From Prorocentrum cordatum (lineage: Eukaryota; Sar; Dinophyceae; Prorocentrales; Prorocentraceae): DNA of 64,000 nucleotides. This document shows positions 10,271 to 21,233 of this stretch, piece by piece. Where the stretch lies: positions 92,501 through 156,500 of the forward strand of contig CAUYUJ010012681.1 in NCBI GenBank assembly GCA_963575745.1, in the 5' to 3' direction. The translations under genes and the position numbers were made by a program. The notes under the pieces were generated by a model. It was not told the origin of the DNA. It made no database searches and worked only from the letters and a program-made list of their open reading frames with translations. Position 1 is the stretch's first letter. The number at the start of each line of letters is the position of its first letter.

Positions 10271-10560
10271 CATCAGCATCATCATCATCATCACGTCTAC
10301 CTTTGTCGACGTTGCCATGATACCACTCCCGCGCAAGTCGTCGACTCGCACTGAAGTGCCCGCTGGGAAGTGCCCAACGGTCAGCGCAAACTAGGCCGCG
10401 CCGGTCGCGCCAAACTACCTGGCCGCTACGCGGGCGAGCACGCGCGGGCCAGCGCGGCCGCAGAGATGCGCCGGCCAAACCCAAGCAATCACTGTAATCG
10501 CCGCCGCATGGGCTCCGCAAGCCAAAGCGCAGATGGGCAGGCGGGATGATTGCGCAAGGG
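9960..10560 (+). repeat. Array unit core, copy A
   Basis: From the G-run through CCAGCCAAC-type sequence. The GCC/GTC-rich block has been replaced by a (TCA)n expansion at 10186-10295. Confidence 0.75.
10186..10295 (+). repeat. (TCA)n microsatellite
   Basis: Nearly pure ATC/TCA triplets, with a few CAC and CAG variants, inside array unit A. Confidence 0.95.
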
Positions 10561-11059
10561 GTGGAATTCACAACTCAAACCGATCAGAAAGTACTTGCAC
10601 ACACATAGATTGCACATCCTAGATTATCCTGTCTAGTTTGCATTAGGATATACCCCCCCCCTCCCTGGGCTCAACACGTGACCTCTTTCCATGTTGGATA
10701 TCGTAAGTGCTTCTGCGCGCTAGCAAACGTGCCACTCGCGCGCGCATGACCACATAACGGAAACGCCCTTGCGCGCGCGCTGCCACAAGAACCCCTTGCA
10801 CAACATGAGACAAAGTGCACGCGCGCACGCCGTCGCGCACGCATCCTGGAATCTCCACAGGATGTTTCGCAATAATTTCAACGTCGAGCGCTCCGGAAAC
10901 GCGCGCGGAGAAGCAGCAGCTTCGCCACGGGCTTTGGTTGACAAGGAACACACATTTTTCCTTTTTAAGTACTACTACTTTGCTCAAACAGAAAATGCAC
11001 TTGCGCTCTTACGAATTCGTGAGATCTATAAGCCGCTCAACAATTTCAGCACGTGCGGC

Positions 11060-11500
11060 CAAACGTGCCTCGCGAGCGCGCGCGTGGACGTCATTCGAAC
11101 GCCCGTGCGCGCGTGCTGGGGGGGGGTACGACCCCTGTCAACTAACGCCGCGCGGACAATCCTCGCGCGTCGGCCGCGCGAGCACGTCGAAATCCTCATC
11201 GCAACCTTCATCGCCGCCGCGAAGATACCATTATCGTCATCGGCGCGATCAGCATCTGCTCCGCCATTGCACATGCCGACGTCATTGTCAGCATCGCCAC
11301 CAGCATCGCGACTATCATCATCGCGCCTGCCGTCGTCGACGTCACTCCGATATCGAATCCGCCCGAGTCACCAACTCGCACTTAAGTGCCCGCGCCACAG
11401 CGCGGCCTGCGAGACGCGCCGGGGCGCGCCCAGTAGTCAGCGCCACCGCGGCCGCGTCGAGTTCGGCAGGGCGAGTTGCACCACGTAGATCATAGAGTCT
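11060..11500 (+). repeat. Array unit core, copy B (truncated)
   Basis: Shares the G-run (11117-11125) and the GTCGGCCGCGCG block but lacks the GCGGCCGCAGAGATG anchor at its 3' end. Confidence 0.65.
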
Positions 11501-12029
11501 CCTCTCCAGGACAAATTATGGATCCCCCCGTGTCCAGGGTTAAAGGGGCGCCTCTTCGCATCGTAACTTGCATGCGGTTCTGCCCCATCGACCATCCTAA
11601 ATATGCATTCACCTCGCCCCAGCCAGCCCAGAGTTCGCCCCTCCCCCCCCCCCCCCCCTCATCCTCCGCAAGCAAGGATGCGCGCGCTCGCTTATCAAGA
11701 ACCATAAGGTTCCACGAATCCTTTCCAAAAGGTACCGCGACAAGCGCGCGCGCGTCGGCGCGCGCGCATGCCGAGATCCCCCCACAACCTAAGGCTTCGC
11801 ATCGATGTCAAAATCAAGCGCCCCGAAAGTATAAACGCATGGCTTCGCAACGATGGCCCGCGCTCTCGCGAATTCATAAGAAATCTATGGTTTTGCAACA
11901 TCAGTGTTCAAGAAGCCTGCGCTCGCAGTTTAGCGGATTCTTGGGGAAATCACACGCGTTTGAAGATGCCCCTGAAAGTCTACCAGGCGGGACTCCCGAA
12001 CCGAACGTCGATTTTTTTTCGAGCGCCCT

Positions 12030-12560
12030 TGCGCGCGCGCCATGGGAAAGGGGGGGGGGGGGGCGATCCGTGTCAAATCACACCACGCGGGCCACTCGTG
12101 CGCGTCGGCCGCGCGCGCATGTCGAACTCCTTCAAAGACTTTGACCGCCGACGCGAGGACATTGTCATCGTTGTCGGCTGGCGTGATCAACATCGGCTCC
12201 GTCTGTGGCTCTGCCGTCGTCAATGCCGCCAAGGTCGCCGTCGTCGCCACTCTCATAATCGCGCCTACCTTTGTCGGCGTCGCCATGGCACCACACCCGC
12301 CCAAGTCACCGACTCGCATTGAAGTGCCCGCTGGGGAATGCCCAGCGGTCAGCGCCACCGCGGCCGAGTCGCTCGCGCCAAACTAGCCGGCCCCCGCGCG
12401 CGCGCACGCGCGGGCTAGCGCGGCCGCAGAGATGCACCAGCCAACACCAAGGATTCATCGCAATCGCCGCCTCATGGGCGTTGCAAACCAAGTTGCGGGC
12501 GGGCGCGGGTTGAATGGAATGTTTGCGGGGCGTGGAACGTGCCAACTCGTCTGTAAAATC
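12030..12560 (+). repeat. Array unit core, copy C
   Basis: G-run, GGGCCACTCGTGCGCG, GCC/GTC-rich block, then GCGGCCGCAGAGATGCACC. Confidence 0.8.
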
Positions 12561-13099
12561 AATGCTCGTTTCTTAATAGAGAATTCGGATCTACCTCACC
12601 CCCCCCAGACTTAACGGCGCCCCTTTTCGCATTGCAATTTGCATGTGATTATGCCCCGTCGCCTTCCGAAATACGCATTCACGCAATCCCGAGCAGGCCT
12701 GCAGCGCCCCCTCCTCGTCCACCGCAAAAACAGAATTCGCGCACACTCGCGTATCACAAATCATCAGTTGTCAACCATCATATCCTTAAAAGGGGACGAT
12801 GCGCACGCGCGCGCTCCGTCGGGGGCGCGCGCCGAAATCTTTCAAAAACCGAAGGTTCGCCCGGAATTCAAAGTCGAGTCCCCCGAGCACGCATTAAAGC
12901 AGCATGCATTTAAGCAAACGGATTCGCAACGAGGCCCTCCAGAAGAAGGCCCGCGCACGCGCTCTTGCAAAATCAAATGCGTTTCAACATGCTGATTCAA
13001 TGCTACCAAAGGAGCCTCTCGCGCGCGCATGTTGAAATCGCTCGAACGCCCCTGCGCGCGCGCTGTCGCAGTGAGCCATTCATTCATATACATACATAC

Positions 13100-13105
<6 letters not shown>

Positions 13106-13140
<35 letters not shown>

Positions 13141-13152
13141 AAAAAAAAAAAA
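13106..13152 (+). repeat. (GA)n-(A)n tract
   Basis: GA dinucleotides followed by an A-run, interrupting the array. Confidence 0.9.
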
Positions 13153-13689
13153 TCTGGACGAAGCCCGCGCGTGCGCGACGTCGCGCGCGCGGGGCGAGAT
13201 CGTTGAAAAACCAACGGTTTCGTGCGGATGCCAAAAACATCTGAGCATTTCGAAAACATCTAGAAACACACGGCTCTGCATGTTCTTATAAAAATGGGGG
13301 AAAGCCCGCGTGCGCTCTCTGAAGAGTCCTCAGACAAAAAATGTTGCTCAACGCTGCCATCAATGCCAAACGAGCCTCTCGCGCCGCATGTCGAGCTCAT
13401 TCGAGCGCACTTGCGCGCGCGCTGGGGGCGGCGCGATCCGCGTCAAATAATACCACGCGGGCCACTCGCGCGCGAGTGTCGAAATCACCCGAGCGCCCTC
13501 GCGCGCAAGCTAAGAATCCCGCGAAACAAAAAAACAAACGATGTGCACGCGCGCGCGCGTCGTCGCGCGCGCATGCCGAAATCTTCAAAAAAACAACAGG
13601 TTTCGCATGTATTATGGGGGATACCATCGGTTGTCGATGGTGATCATCAAATTCTGCCAAGCGGGCCTCCCGCGCCGCACTTCGAACTC

Positions 13690-14215
13690 ATTCGAACGCC
13701 CTTGCGCGCGCGCCGGGGGGGGGGGGGGGCGACCCGCGTCAAATGGCGCCGCGCGGGCCACTCGCGCGCGCCGGCCGCGCGCGCGCGTCGAACTCCGCAA
13801 AAACCTCGATCGCCGACGCGAGGGCATCGTCATCGTTGTCGTCGGGCGTGAGCAACATCGGCGCCGTCCTTGGCTCTGGCGTGGTCATCGCCGCCATCGT
13901 CGCCATCGTCACCACTCTCATAATCGCGTCGACCGTCGTCGACGTCGCCACGGCGCCACGCCCGCCCACGTCACCGACTCGCATTGAAGTGCCCGCTGGA
14001 AGTGCCCAGAAGTCAGCGCCACCGCGGCCGCGTCGCCCGCGCCAAACTAGCCGGCCGCCGCGCGCGCGAGCGCGCGCGGGCTAGCGCGGCCGCAGAGGTG
14101 CACCAGCCAACGCCAAGCATTCAACGCAATCGCCGCCTCATTGGTTTTGCAAAACAAGTTGCGGGTGGGCGGGGAATGTTTGCAGGGGCATGGAATGCGT
14201 CAACTTGTCTGTAAA
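13690..14215 (+). repeat. Array unit core, copy D
   Basis: Full core, including the G-run at 13707-13718 and the CCAGCCAACGCC anchor near 14103. Confidence 0.8.
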
Positions 14216-14984
14216 ACCAATGCTCGTTTCTCAATAAAGGCGGCTCTACCTCCCCCCGCCCCCCAGACATATCGGCACCCCTTTTCGCATTGCAATTTAC
14301 ATATGAGTCTGCCCCATCGCCGATCCGAAATAAATTCAGACCATCCCAAGCAGGCCGGCATCGCCCCCTCCTCATCCACCGCAAAAACAGGACGCGCGCA
14401 CACTCGCACATCAAAACCAGGAGTTGTCAAAAATTGCATACAAACCGCCGGGCGAAGCGCGCGCGTGCGCCATCGGGGGCGCGCGCCGAATTCTCCCAAA
14501 ACCTAAGGTTTCGCAGAAAAATCAAAATCGAGCGCGACGAAAACGCATGAGAACACGTGGATTCGCGCCAAGGGCCTCCAGAAAAAGCCTGCGCCCGCGC
14601 TCTTGCAAAATCGAACGCTTTGTCAGACAACGGTGCCAAATCTGCCTCTCGCACACGCATGTCGCCATCGCTCGAGCGCCCTCGCGCGCGCGCTGTCGCA
14701 GGAAGCCCCGACAGAAAAAAATGGGCGGAGCGCGCGCGCGTCGTCGCGCGCCCATGCCGAAATCGTTCATAAACCGACGGCTTCGCGCGGATGCCAAAAA
14801 CAAGTGTTTCGAAAACATCTAAGAACACATGGTTCTGCAGCCTCAGATTTCAAATGACGCAAAAAAAAAACGAGCGCGCACTCTGGCGAAAACCTTAACA
14901 AACCATCGGTTGCTCATCGTTCCCATTAAATCCTGCCAAACGAGCCTCTCGCGCCGCATGTCGAACTCATTCGAGCGCACTTGC

Positions 14985-15540
14985 GCGCGTGCTGAGCGGG
15001 GGGCAGGATCCGCGCCAAATGATGCCGCGCGGGCCACTCGCGCGCGTCGGCCGCGCGCGCGTCGAACTCCCTCCAACACCGCCATCACCGACGCGAGGAC
15101 ATTGTCATCGTGATCGGCGGGCGTGGTCAACGTCGGCGCGGGCGTGGTCAACGTCGGCGCCGCCGTTGGCCTTGCCGTCGTTATCGCCGCCATCGACGCC
15201 GCCATCATCGTCGCGTCTACCGTTGTCGGCGTCGCCGTAGTACCGCGTCCACTCAAGTCACCGACTCGCGCTGCCGTGCCCGCTGGGGGCGCCCAGCGGT
15301 CAGCGCGGCCGCGGCCGCGTCGGCCGCGCCGCGCTAGCTGGTCGCTGCGCGCGCGAGCATGCGCGGGCTTGCGCGGCCGCAGGGATGAACCAGCCAACGC
15401 CGAGCACTCATCGCAATCGCCGTCGCATGGGCTACGCAAACCAAATAGCAAGTGGGCGGGCGGGATGTTTGCGCAAGCGGTGGAGCTGGCAACCTCAATT
15501 CCGGCTGGGAGAACTCTCATTTCTATAAAAGAATGAGGAC
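14985..15540 (+). repeat. Array unit core, copy E
   Basis: Full core, with a short internal duplication of a GCGTGGTCAACGTCGGCGC word near 15120-15160. Confidence 0.8.
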
Positions 15541-15801
15541 CCCCCCTGCTGCATCGGTCCACCTTGTTGCGTTGCAAGATACATGTAGTTCGGCCCCATC
15601 GCCCATCGTAGATATAAAACCGCACCATCCCAGCCCAGCCAGCATCCCCCCCCCCCCCCCACACACACACACACCCACCTCGCCCCCACCCCCCCCGCAG
15701 TCCTCCGCGCAGAAATACGCGAGCGCACTCGCAGATCGAAAACCAAGCATTTTCAAGAATCCCTGGGGGTGGGGGTATGATTTATCTGATGGATATACAT
15801 C

Positions 15802-15832
15802 TATAGAGAGAGAGAGAGGACAGAGAGAGAGA

Positions 15833-15880
<48 letters not shown>

Positions 15881-15890
15881 AAAAAAAAAA

Positions 15891-15924
<34 letters not shown>

Positions 15925-15925
15925 C

Positions 15926-15966
<41 letters not shown>

Positions 15967-15986
15967 CGAGAGAGAGAGAGAGAGGA
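15802..15986 (+). repeat. (GA)n microsatellite
   Basis: About 185 bp of GA repeats with one A-run, in the spacer between units E and F. Confidence 0.95.
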
Positions 15987-16011
15987 AAAAAGTGTGCGCG
16001 CGCACGTCGTC

Positions 16012-16012
<1 letters not shown>

Positions 16013-16044
<32 letters not shown>

Positions 16045-16098
16045 TATATATGTATTTATGTATACATATACATGTGTATATAAATATATATGTATAAA
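16013..16098. repeat. (TA)n tract
   Basis: Alternating TA with interruptions, directly after the GA tract and a GTGCGCGCGC segment. Confidence 0.9.
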
Positions 16099-16397
16099 AT
16101 GCTTGGAAAAAAACTGCGCGCACCCTTACCAATCGTTGAGAACACAAATGGTGGTTGACGCATTTCAAACAATGCTCAATCGCGGATTTCGCGCGCGCGC
16201 GAAACGAAATCGCTCGAACGCCTAGGCGCGCGCGCCGCCGCGAGAAGCCCGCGCGACAAAATGAAGCGAAGAGCTCGCGCGCGCATCGTCGCGCGCATGC
16301 CTAACAACTTCTCGCGCCTTCGGCTTCGCAACGACTTCAATGCCGAATGTCCGAACGCACAGTTAAAAAACGTGATTTCGCAAAATCCGTTTTCATA

Positions 16398-16399
<2 letters not shown>

Positions 16400-16441
<42 letters not shown>
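16400..16441. repeat. (AT)n tract
   Basis: About 42 bp of uninterrupted AT dinucleotides. Confidence 0.95.
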
Positions 16442-16443
<2 letters not shown>

Positions 16444-16589
16444 AGTCTGCATATAACGTGTTTATGTGTATGTCTATTGGTGCGTATATAGCGAAGTCTT
16501 AAGAAAACCGTAGATTGCGCAACATGTTCATTGAAGTCTGCCAAACGGGCCCCTGGCACCGCACGCCGACACCATTCGCGCGCCCTTGC

Positions 16590-17110
16590 GCGCGCAGGGG
16601 GGGGGGGCGCGATCCGCGCCAAACAAGCCCGCGCGGGCCACGCTCGCGCGTCGGCCTTGCGCGCGTGTCGAATTCCTTCCAAAACCTTCATCACCGACGC
16701 GAGGGCGCCGTCATCGTCGCCGGCGCGATCAGCATCGGCGCCCGCGCTGGCCGCGCCTTCGACGGTGCGAACATCGCCACCAGCATCGCTACTAGCATCA
16801 TCGCGTCTACCGTTGTCGGCGCTGCCACAATGCCGCGCACCGCCCAAATCGCCGACTCGCAGTGAAGCGCCCGCTGGGATGCGCCCAGCGGTCAGCGCCA
16901 CCGCGGCCGCGTCGGCGGCGCCGAAAGAGTTGGCCGCTGCGCGCGCGCGCCAGGGTTGGCGCGGCCGCAGAGATGCACCAGCCAACGCCAAGCATGCGTC
17001 GCAATCGCCACCGCATGGGCTATGCAAACCAAGTTGCGGCGGCGTGGGTGGAATGTTTGCAAGATCATGCGATGTGTCAACTCGTTTGTTCAAATCCATC
17101 CCCTTTTTAT
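16590..17110 (+). repeat. Array unit core, copy F
   Basis: Full core: G-run at 16600, GCGGCCGCAGAGATG near 16960, and the following AACTCGTTTGT block. Confidence 0.8.
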
Positions 17111-17799
17111 AAAAGGGAAATAATTTCGCCCCCCCCCCCCACCCCCCTCTCCGGACTTATCGATTCCACGGGAACCTATGCAGAACATGCCCCAGCCAGG
17201 ACGGCATCGCCCCCCCTCGGCCCCCTTGTAAAATATGTATATATATATAAATACTATAAGGTGGCGCGGTTGGTCCCTGGATCCCTCGTAAAGAATACCA
17301 CGCGGGGCGTGCGCGCGCGGCCCCTGCGCGCGCATGTCGGGCCCTTCCAAACACACTGTGCTTTCAACATGTCCAACATCCCGCTTCAAGGAAACTATGA
17401 AAATACAACGTTCTCACCAGAAAATTCTGAACAATCTGCCCCCGCGCTCGTGCCGAATCCTTCAAAAACCAACGGTTGTTCAACATTCATGTCAAATCGG
17501 GTTTCTTGCACAACTTCTGCGCGTGCGTCAATCTCGTTCAACAACGGTCGCGCGCATGCCAGGGCGACAAAGCATGCGAGGGACATGCGCGCGGCCGCCG
17601 CGAGCGCAAGTCGAAATCCTTCCAAACACATTACGGTTTCAACCATTTCAAGACCGAGCTCCATGGAATCACGCGAATCGTACCATACATTCTCGAAACA
17701 TACTTCAAGAAAAAATACCCGCGCGCGCTTCCCGAATCCAAAACCACCAATGGTTGTTCAACATTTCAGTCGCGCGAGCAACCTATGCGCGCGCGTCGA

Positions 17800-18020
17800 A
17801 CGCCTTCAACATCGGTCGCGCGCCTGCCTGGGCCGCAACCCCCGGCAAAACAAATACCACGCGGGGCGCATGCGCTTGGCCGCAGAGATGCACCAGCCAA
17901 CACCCAGCAGTCATCGCAATCGCTTCCGCATGGGTTGTGCAAACTGAGTTGCGGCTGGGCGATTGGGATGATTGCGCGAGCAGTGGAGCTGACAACTTCA
18001 AGCTCGGCCAACGAGTTGCA
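17800..18020 (+). repeat. Array unit core, copy G (partial)
   Basis: Only the 3' half is present: GGCCGCAGAGATGCACC near 17878 and the following CATCGCAATCGC block. Confidence 0.7.
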
Positions 18021-18834
18021 CTACATAGATTGCGCAAACCTATGCCGTGCCACACATATTCTCAATTTTAAGAAGCATTCGGATCTACGCCCCCCCGTCC
18101 CCCCAGAATTCACGGCCTCCCTTGTCGCATTGCAAGTTATGTCTGGGTCTGCCCCATCGCTCACCTTAGATTTGAATTCATGCCGCCCCAGCCAGGCCAG
18201 CATCCGCCACCCCTCATCCCCTCGGAAGGAACAACAACAAAAAACGCACAGTCATTTATCACAAGCCGCCAGATTTCAACAATCCCTGGCAACAAATACG
18301 ACGCACGCGCGCGTCGTCGCGCGCGCATGCCGGAATCTCTTTAAAACCGAAGGATTCACGCGAGGATTCCAAAATCGAGTGTCACAATACACATGGCATC
18401 GCCCAGTGGATTCTCAATCAAAAAATGCTCTCGCACTCAGATTCTGCAGAAAACACAATGTTTCAACATTTCCACCAGAAAAATGCTACCAAACGGGCCT
18501 CTCGAGCGCGCACGTCGAAATCGTTCGATCGCCCTCGCGCCTGTGGTGCCGCAAGAACCCACTGCCAAAAAACTAAACGAAGTGTACGCGCGCGCCGTCG
18601 CGCGCGCATGCCGAAATCGCTAAAAAACCGCAGGTGACGCAAGGATTTCAAAATCGAACACCCCGAAAACAATTAAAACACAAGAGGTTTTGCAAAGTCA
18701 GTTTTCAAAAGGGCCCGCGCGCGCGCTTTTGCCAATACTACAAACAGAACATACATTCTTCGAGATTGTCATCAAATTTCGCCAAAAGGGCCTCTCGCGC
18801 CACATGTCGAACTCATCCGAACGCCCTTGCGCGA

Positions 18835-19280
18835 GCGCTGGGGGGGAGCAACGATCCGCATCAAATAATGTCACTCGGGCTGCTCGCGCGCGTCGGCTGC
18901 GCGGGAATGTCGAACTCACACCAACACCTTCGTCGCCGACGCGAGGACATTGTCATCTTTATCGGCGGGCGCGATCAACATCGGCGCCGCCAGTGGCCTT
19001 GCCATCGTCATCGCCACCATCGTCACCATCATCGCTACTCTCACCATCGCGCCTACCGCGGCCGCGTCGATCGCGCCAAACTGGCTGGACACTGCGCGCG
19101 CGAGCATGCGCGGGCTAGCGCGGCCGCAGAGATGCACCAGCCAACGGTAAGCACTCATCGCAATCGCCGTCGCATGGGCTTTGCAGACCCAATTGCGGGC
19201 GGGTGGCGGGATGATTGCGCGAGCAGTGGAGTTGACAACTCACTGCGAGCATTGGTGAGTTCTCTTGTCTAAATGAGCGT
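18835..19280 (+). repeat. Array unit core, copy H
   Basis: Full core with a shortened GCC/GTC block that runs straight into CGCGGCCGCGTCG. Confidence 0.8.
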
Positions 19281-19480
19281 TGGGACCCCCCCCTGAATTA
19301 ACTACTCCGTTTGTCGCATGGCAACTCACACGTGATTCTGCCCAATCGTCCACCCTAAATTTGAATTCGTACCATCCCAAGCAGGCCGGCATCGGCCCCC
19401 CCCACTCGTCTTCTGCGCACCAGTATGCGCGCACACTCGATTATCAAGAATTTCCAGTTTTCAAAAACAGGAGGGCGTAT

Positions 19481-20779
19481 ACACAGCTCCTGGGTTCAGG
19501 ATGGGCCTGGCCAGGGAGCAATGGATATGTACAGATTTCGGCGCCCGAGAGGGGGGGAGGGACCAGGGAGCGCATTGGCAGAAGAAGAGGGGGCCATGAA
19601 ACCTGGGGCGACTTCACGGCCCTGGCCATGAGATCCACCACCCAGTCGTATCACCCTCCTCCTGGCCGCCCCCCGACTCGTGCGCGCCGCCAGCATTGCC
19701 CCTGACTGGAGCACCTCTTCATGCAGGTCACCGGTTCGCCCTGGAAGTCGGCCAGCGCCGCCTCTGGGCAACCGCATGTGAACTCTGCGCCTGCAGGCCA
19801 GACCCCTGACGAAGACCAGACGTGCCCGCATCGTGAAGAATGGCGACGGGACATGTTTGGCAAGTTCCGGCCTCCGGGGGCCTTCAACGGCCCCTGTGGA
19901 GTGTCGAGCAACGATCAAGAGGAACAACTGGTCCCCGTGAAGTGGTCCAGAGGAAGTGGTCCAGATCTCTCCATGGGGCCCGCACTGAGAAAATTACATC
20001 AGAGAGAAGCCGCAATCAATGGATGGTTTTCGCTGATGAGATCGACCGGGAACCCGGGAGCCCGGGAACCCAGAACCCACCGAAATCGGCCCGGAACCAA
20101 AAGAACCCGGGAGCCCGGAACCTGGAACCCTGGAACCCAGCCTGCTACAAAAATCAGCGGGAAACTTTCGCCAAATCTTTCAACTTCCGCTAGGACCTCT
20201 TCAGTGCAAGCACTGATGGGGGAATCAAGACATCGGAGGTCTGGGCTTGCAGGTCAGACTTCTGAAGAACTGGTGGGGGGGGTCAGAATCTGAAGGACTT
20301 CTGCAGCCAGGTGAAGCCCAGCGGGGGTGTCCCATACCCCCAAATCCCCCGCACCTTCGCATGAAGGATCATGAAGGGAACGGGACTTGAGGGAAGCGGG
20401 TCCTGGATCCCGGGGCGTTTCCCAGGGACCAGCTCTTCATCATATGGATGAGTGTTTGACGACCCTAAGGCCCACGTGGCGCCCATGGAGCCAGCGAAAA
20501 ACATCTCAGCACCCGTTTCCCTCAGGACCCCTGCCCTCCATGGCGAGCGCCACTTACACCCGCAGGGGTTGCAGTCGTCCTGGTCCTGGGGCCCTCTCGG
20601 GGCCGTCCTCGGCAATCTGGGAGCCGTCTTGGCGGCCCCATGGGGAATGTCTTGGGGGGCCGAAAGCCGGCGGAGGCGAGCATGGGAAATATCCGCCCAA
20701 AACCTTCGGGAAGCCCGCGTGCCCCTGCCTCTGGGAGCCCTCTCGGGAAGTCCTCTCAGGAGGCCCTCTCGGGCAGGGT
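19481..20779. other. Gene-free interval before the first LINE
   Basis: Starts with GAGGGCGTATACACAGCTCC..GGATATGTAC sequence shared with about 8210-8445. A GGAACCCGGGAGCCC-type short repeat lies at 20045-20145. A plus frame of 190 codons (19721-20293) has no recognisable motif and half of it is made of the GGAACCC repeat; I do not call it a gene. Confidence 0.4.
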
Positions 20780-21175
20780 AGGAGGAGGAGGAGGAGGAGG
20801 AGGAGGAGGAGGAGGAGGAGGAGGAGGAGGAGGAGAGGAGGAGCAGGAGGAGGAGGAGGAGCAGGAGGAGGAGGGGGAAGGAGGGAGGAGGGAGGAGGGA
20901 GGAGGGAGGAGGAGGAGGGAGGAGGAGGAGGGAGGAGGGAGGAGGGAGGAGGGAGGAGGGAGGAGGGAGGAGGGAGGAGGGAGGAGGGAGGAGCAGCAGG
21001 AGGAGGAGGAGGAGGAGGAGGAGGAGGAGGAGGAGGAGGGAGGAGGGAGGAGGGAGGAGGAGGAGAGGAGGAGGAGGGAGAAGGAGGAGGAGGAGGGAGG
21101 AGGGAGGAGGGAGGAGGGAGGAGGAGGAGGGAGAAAGGAGGAGGGAGGAGGGAGGAGGAGGAGGAGGAGGAGGAG
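20780..21175. repeat. (GGA)n array at the 3' end of LINE 2
   Basis: About 395 bp of GGA and GGAGGGA purine repeats. In the minus orientation of the adjoining LINE it reads as a (TCC)n tail, starting about 58 nt after the LINE stop codon. Confidence 0.95.
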
Positions 21176-21233
21176 ACGCGGCCGACCAGTCGTGCAACTG
21201 AAGGACAGGAGCACGGGCCATACCCATACAAAA

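Larger units (their letters stand above)
9280..19480 (+). repeat. Complex satellite-like array of about 1-2 kb units
   Basis: About eight diverged copies of a composite unit. Each full unit has, in order: a C-run followed by a block with CTGCCCCATCG (9341, 11575, 12645, 14305, 15585, 18150, 19335); one or more CGCGCGC..GCATGCCGAAATC blocks; a G-run; GGGCCACTCGCGCGCGTCGG (about 10030, 12090, 13758, 15030, 16636, 18877); a GCC/GTC/ATC-rich block; and GCGGCCGCAGAGATG..CCAGCCAAC (10452, 12417, 14083, 15370, 16958, 17876, 19114). Spacing of the last anchor is about 1.96, 1.67, 1.29, 1.59, 0.92 and 1.24 kb. No gene is recognised. Confidence 0.85.

Noticed and set aside
20780-21230. Glu/Gly-rich and Pro/Leu-rich ORFs over microsatellites
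   Set aside because: They are translations of (GGA)n; the same applies to ORFs at 10086-10394, 24945-25387, 26145-26960, 28133-28410, 36694-37257, 38610-39346 and 42071-42932.
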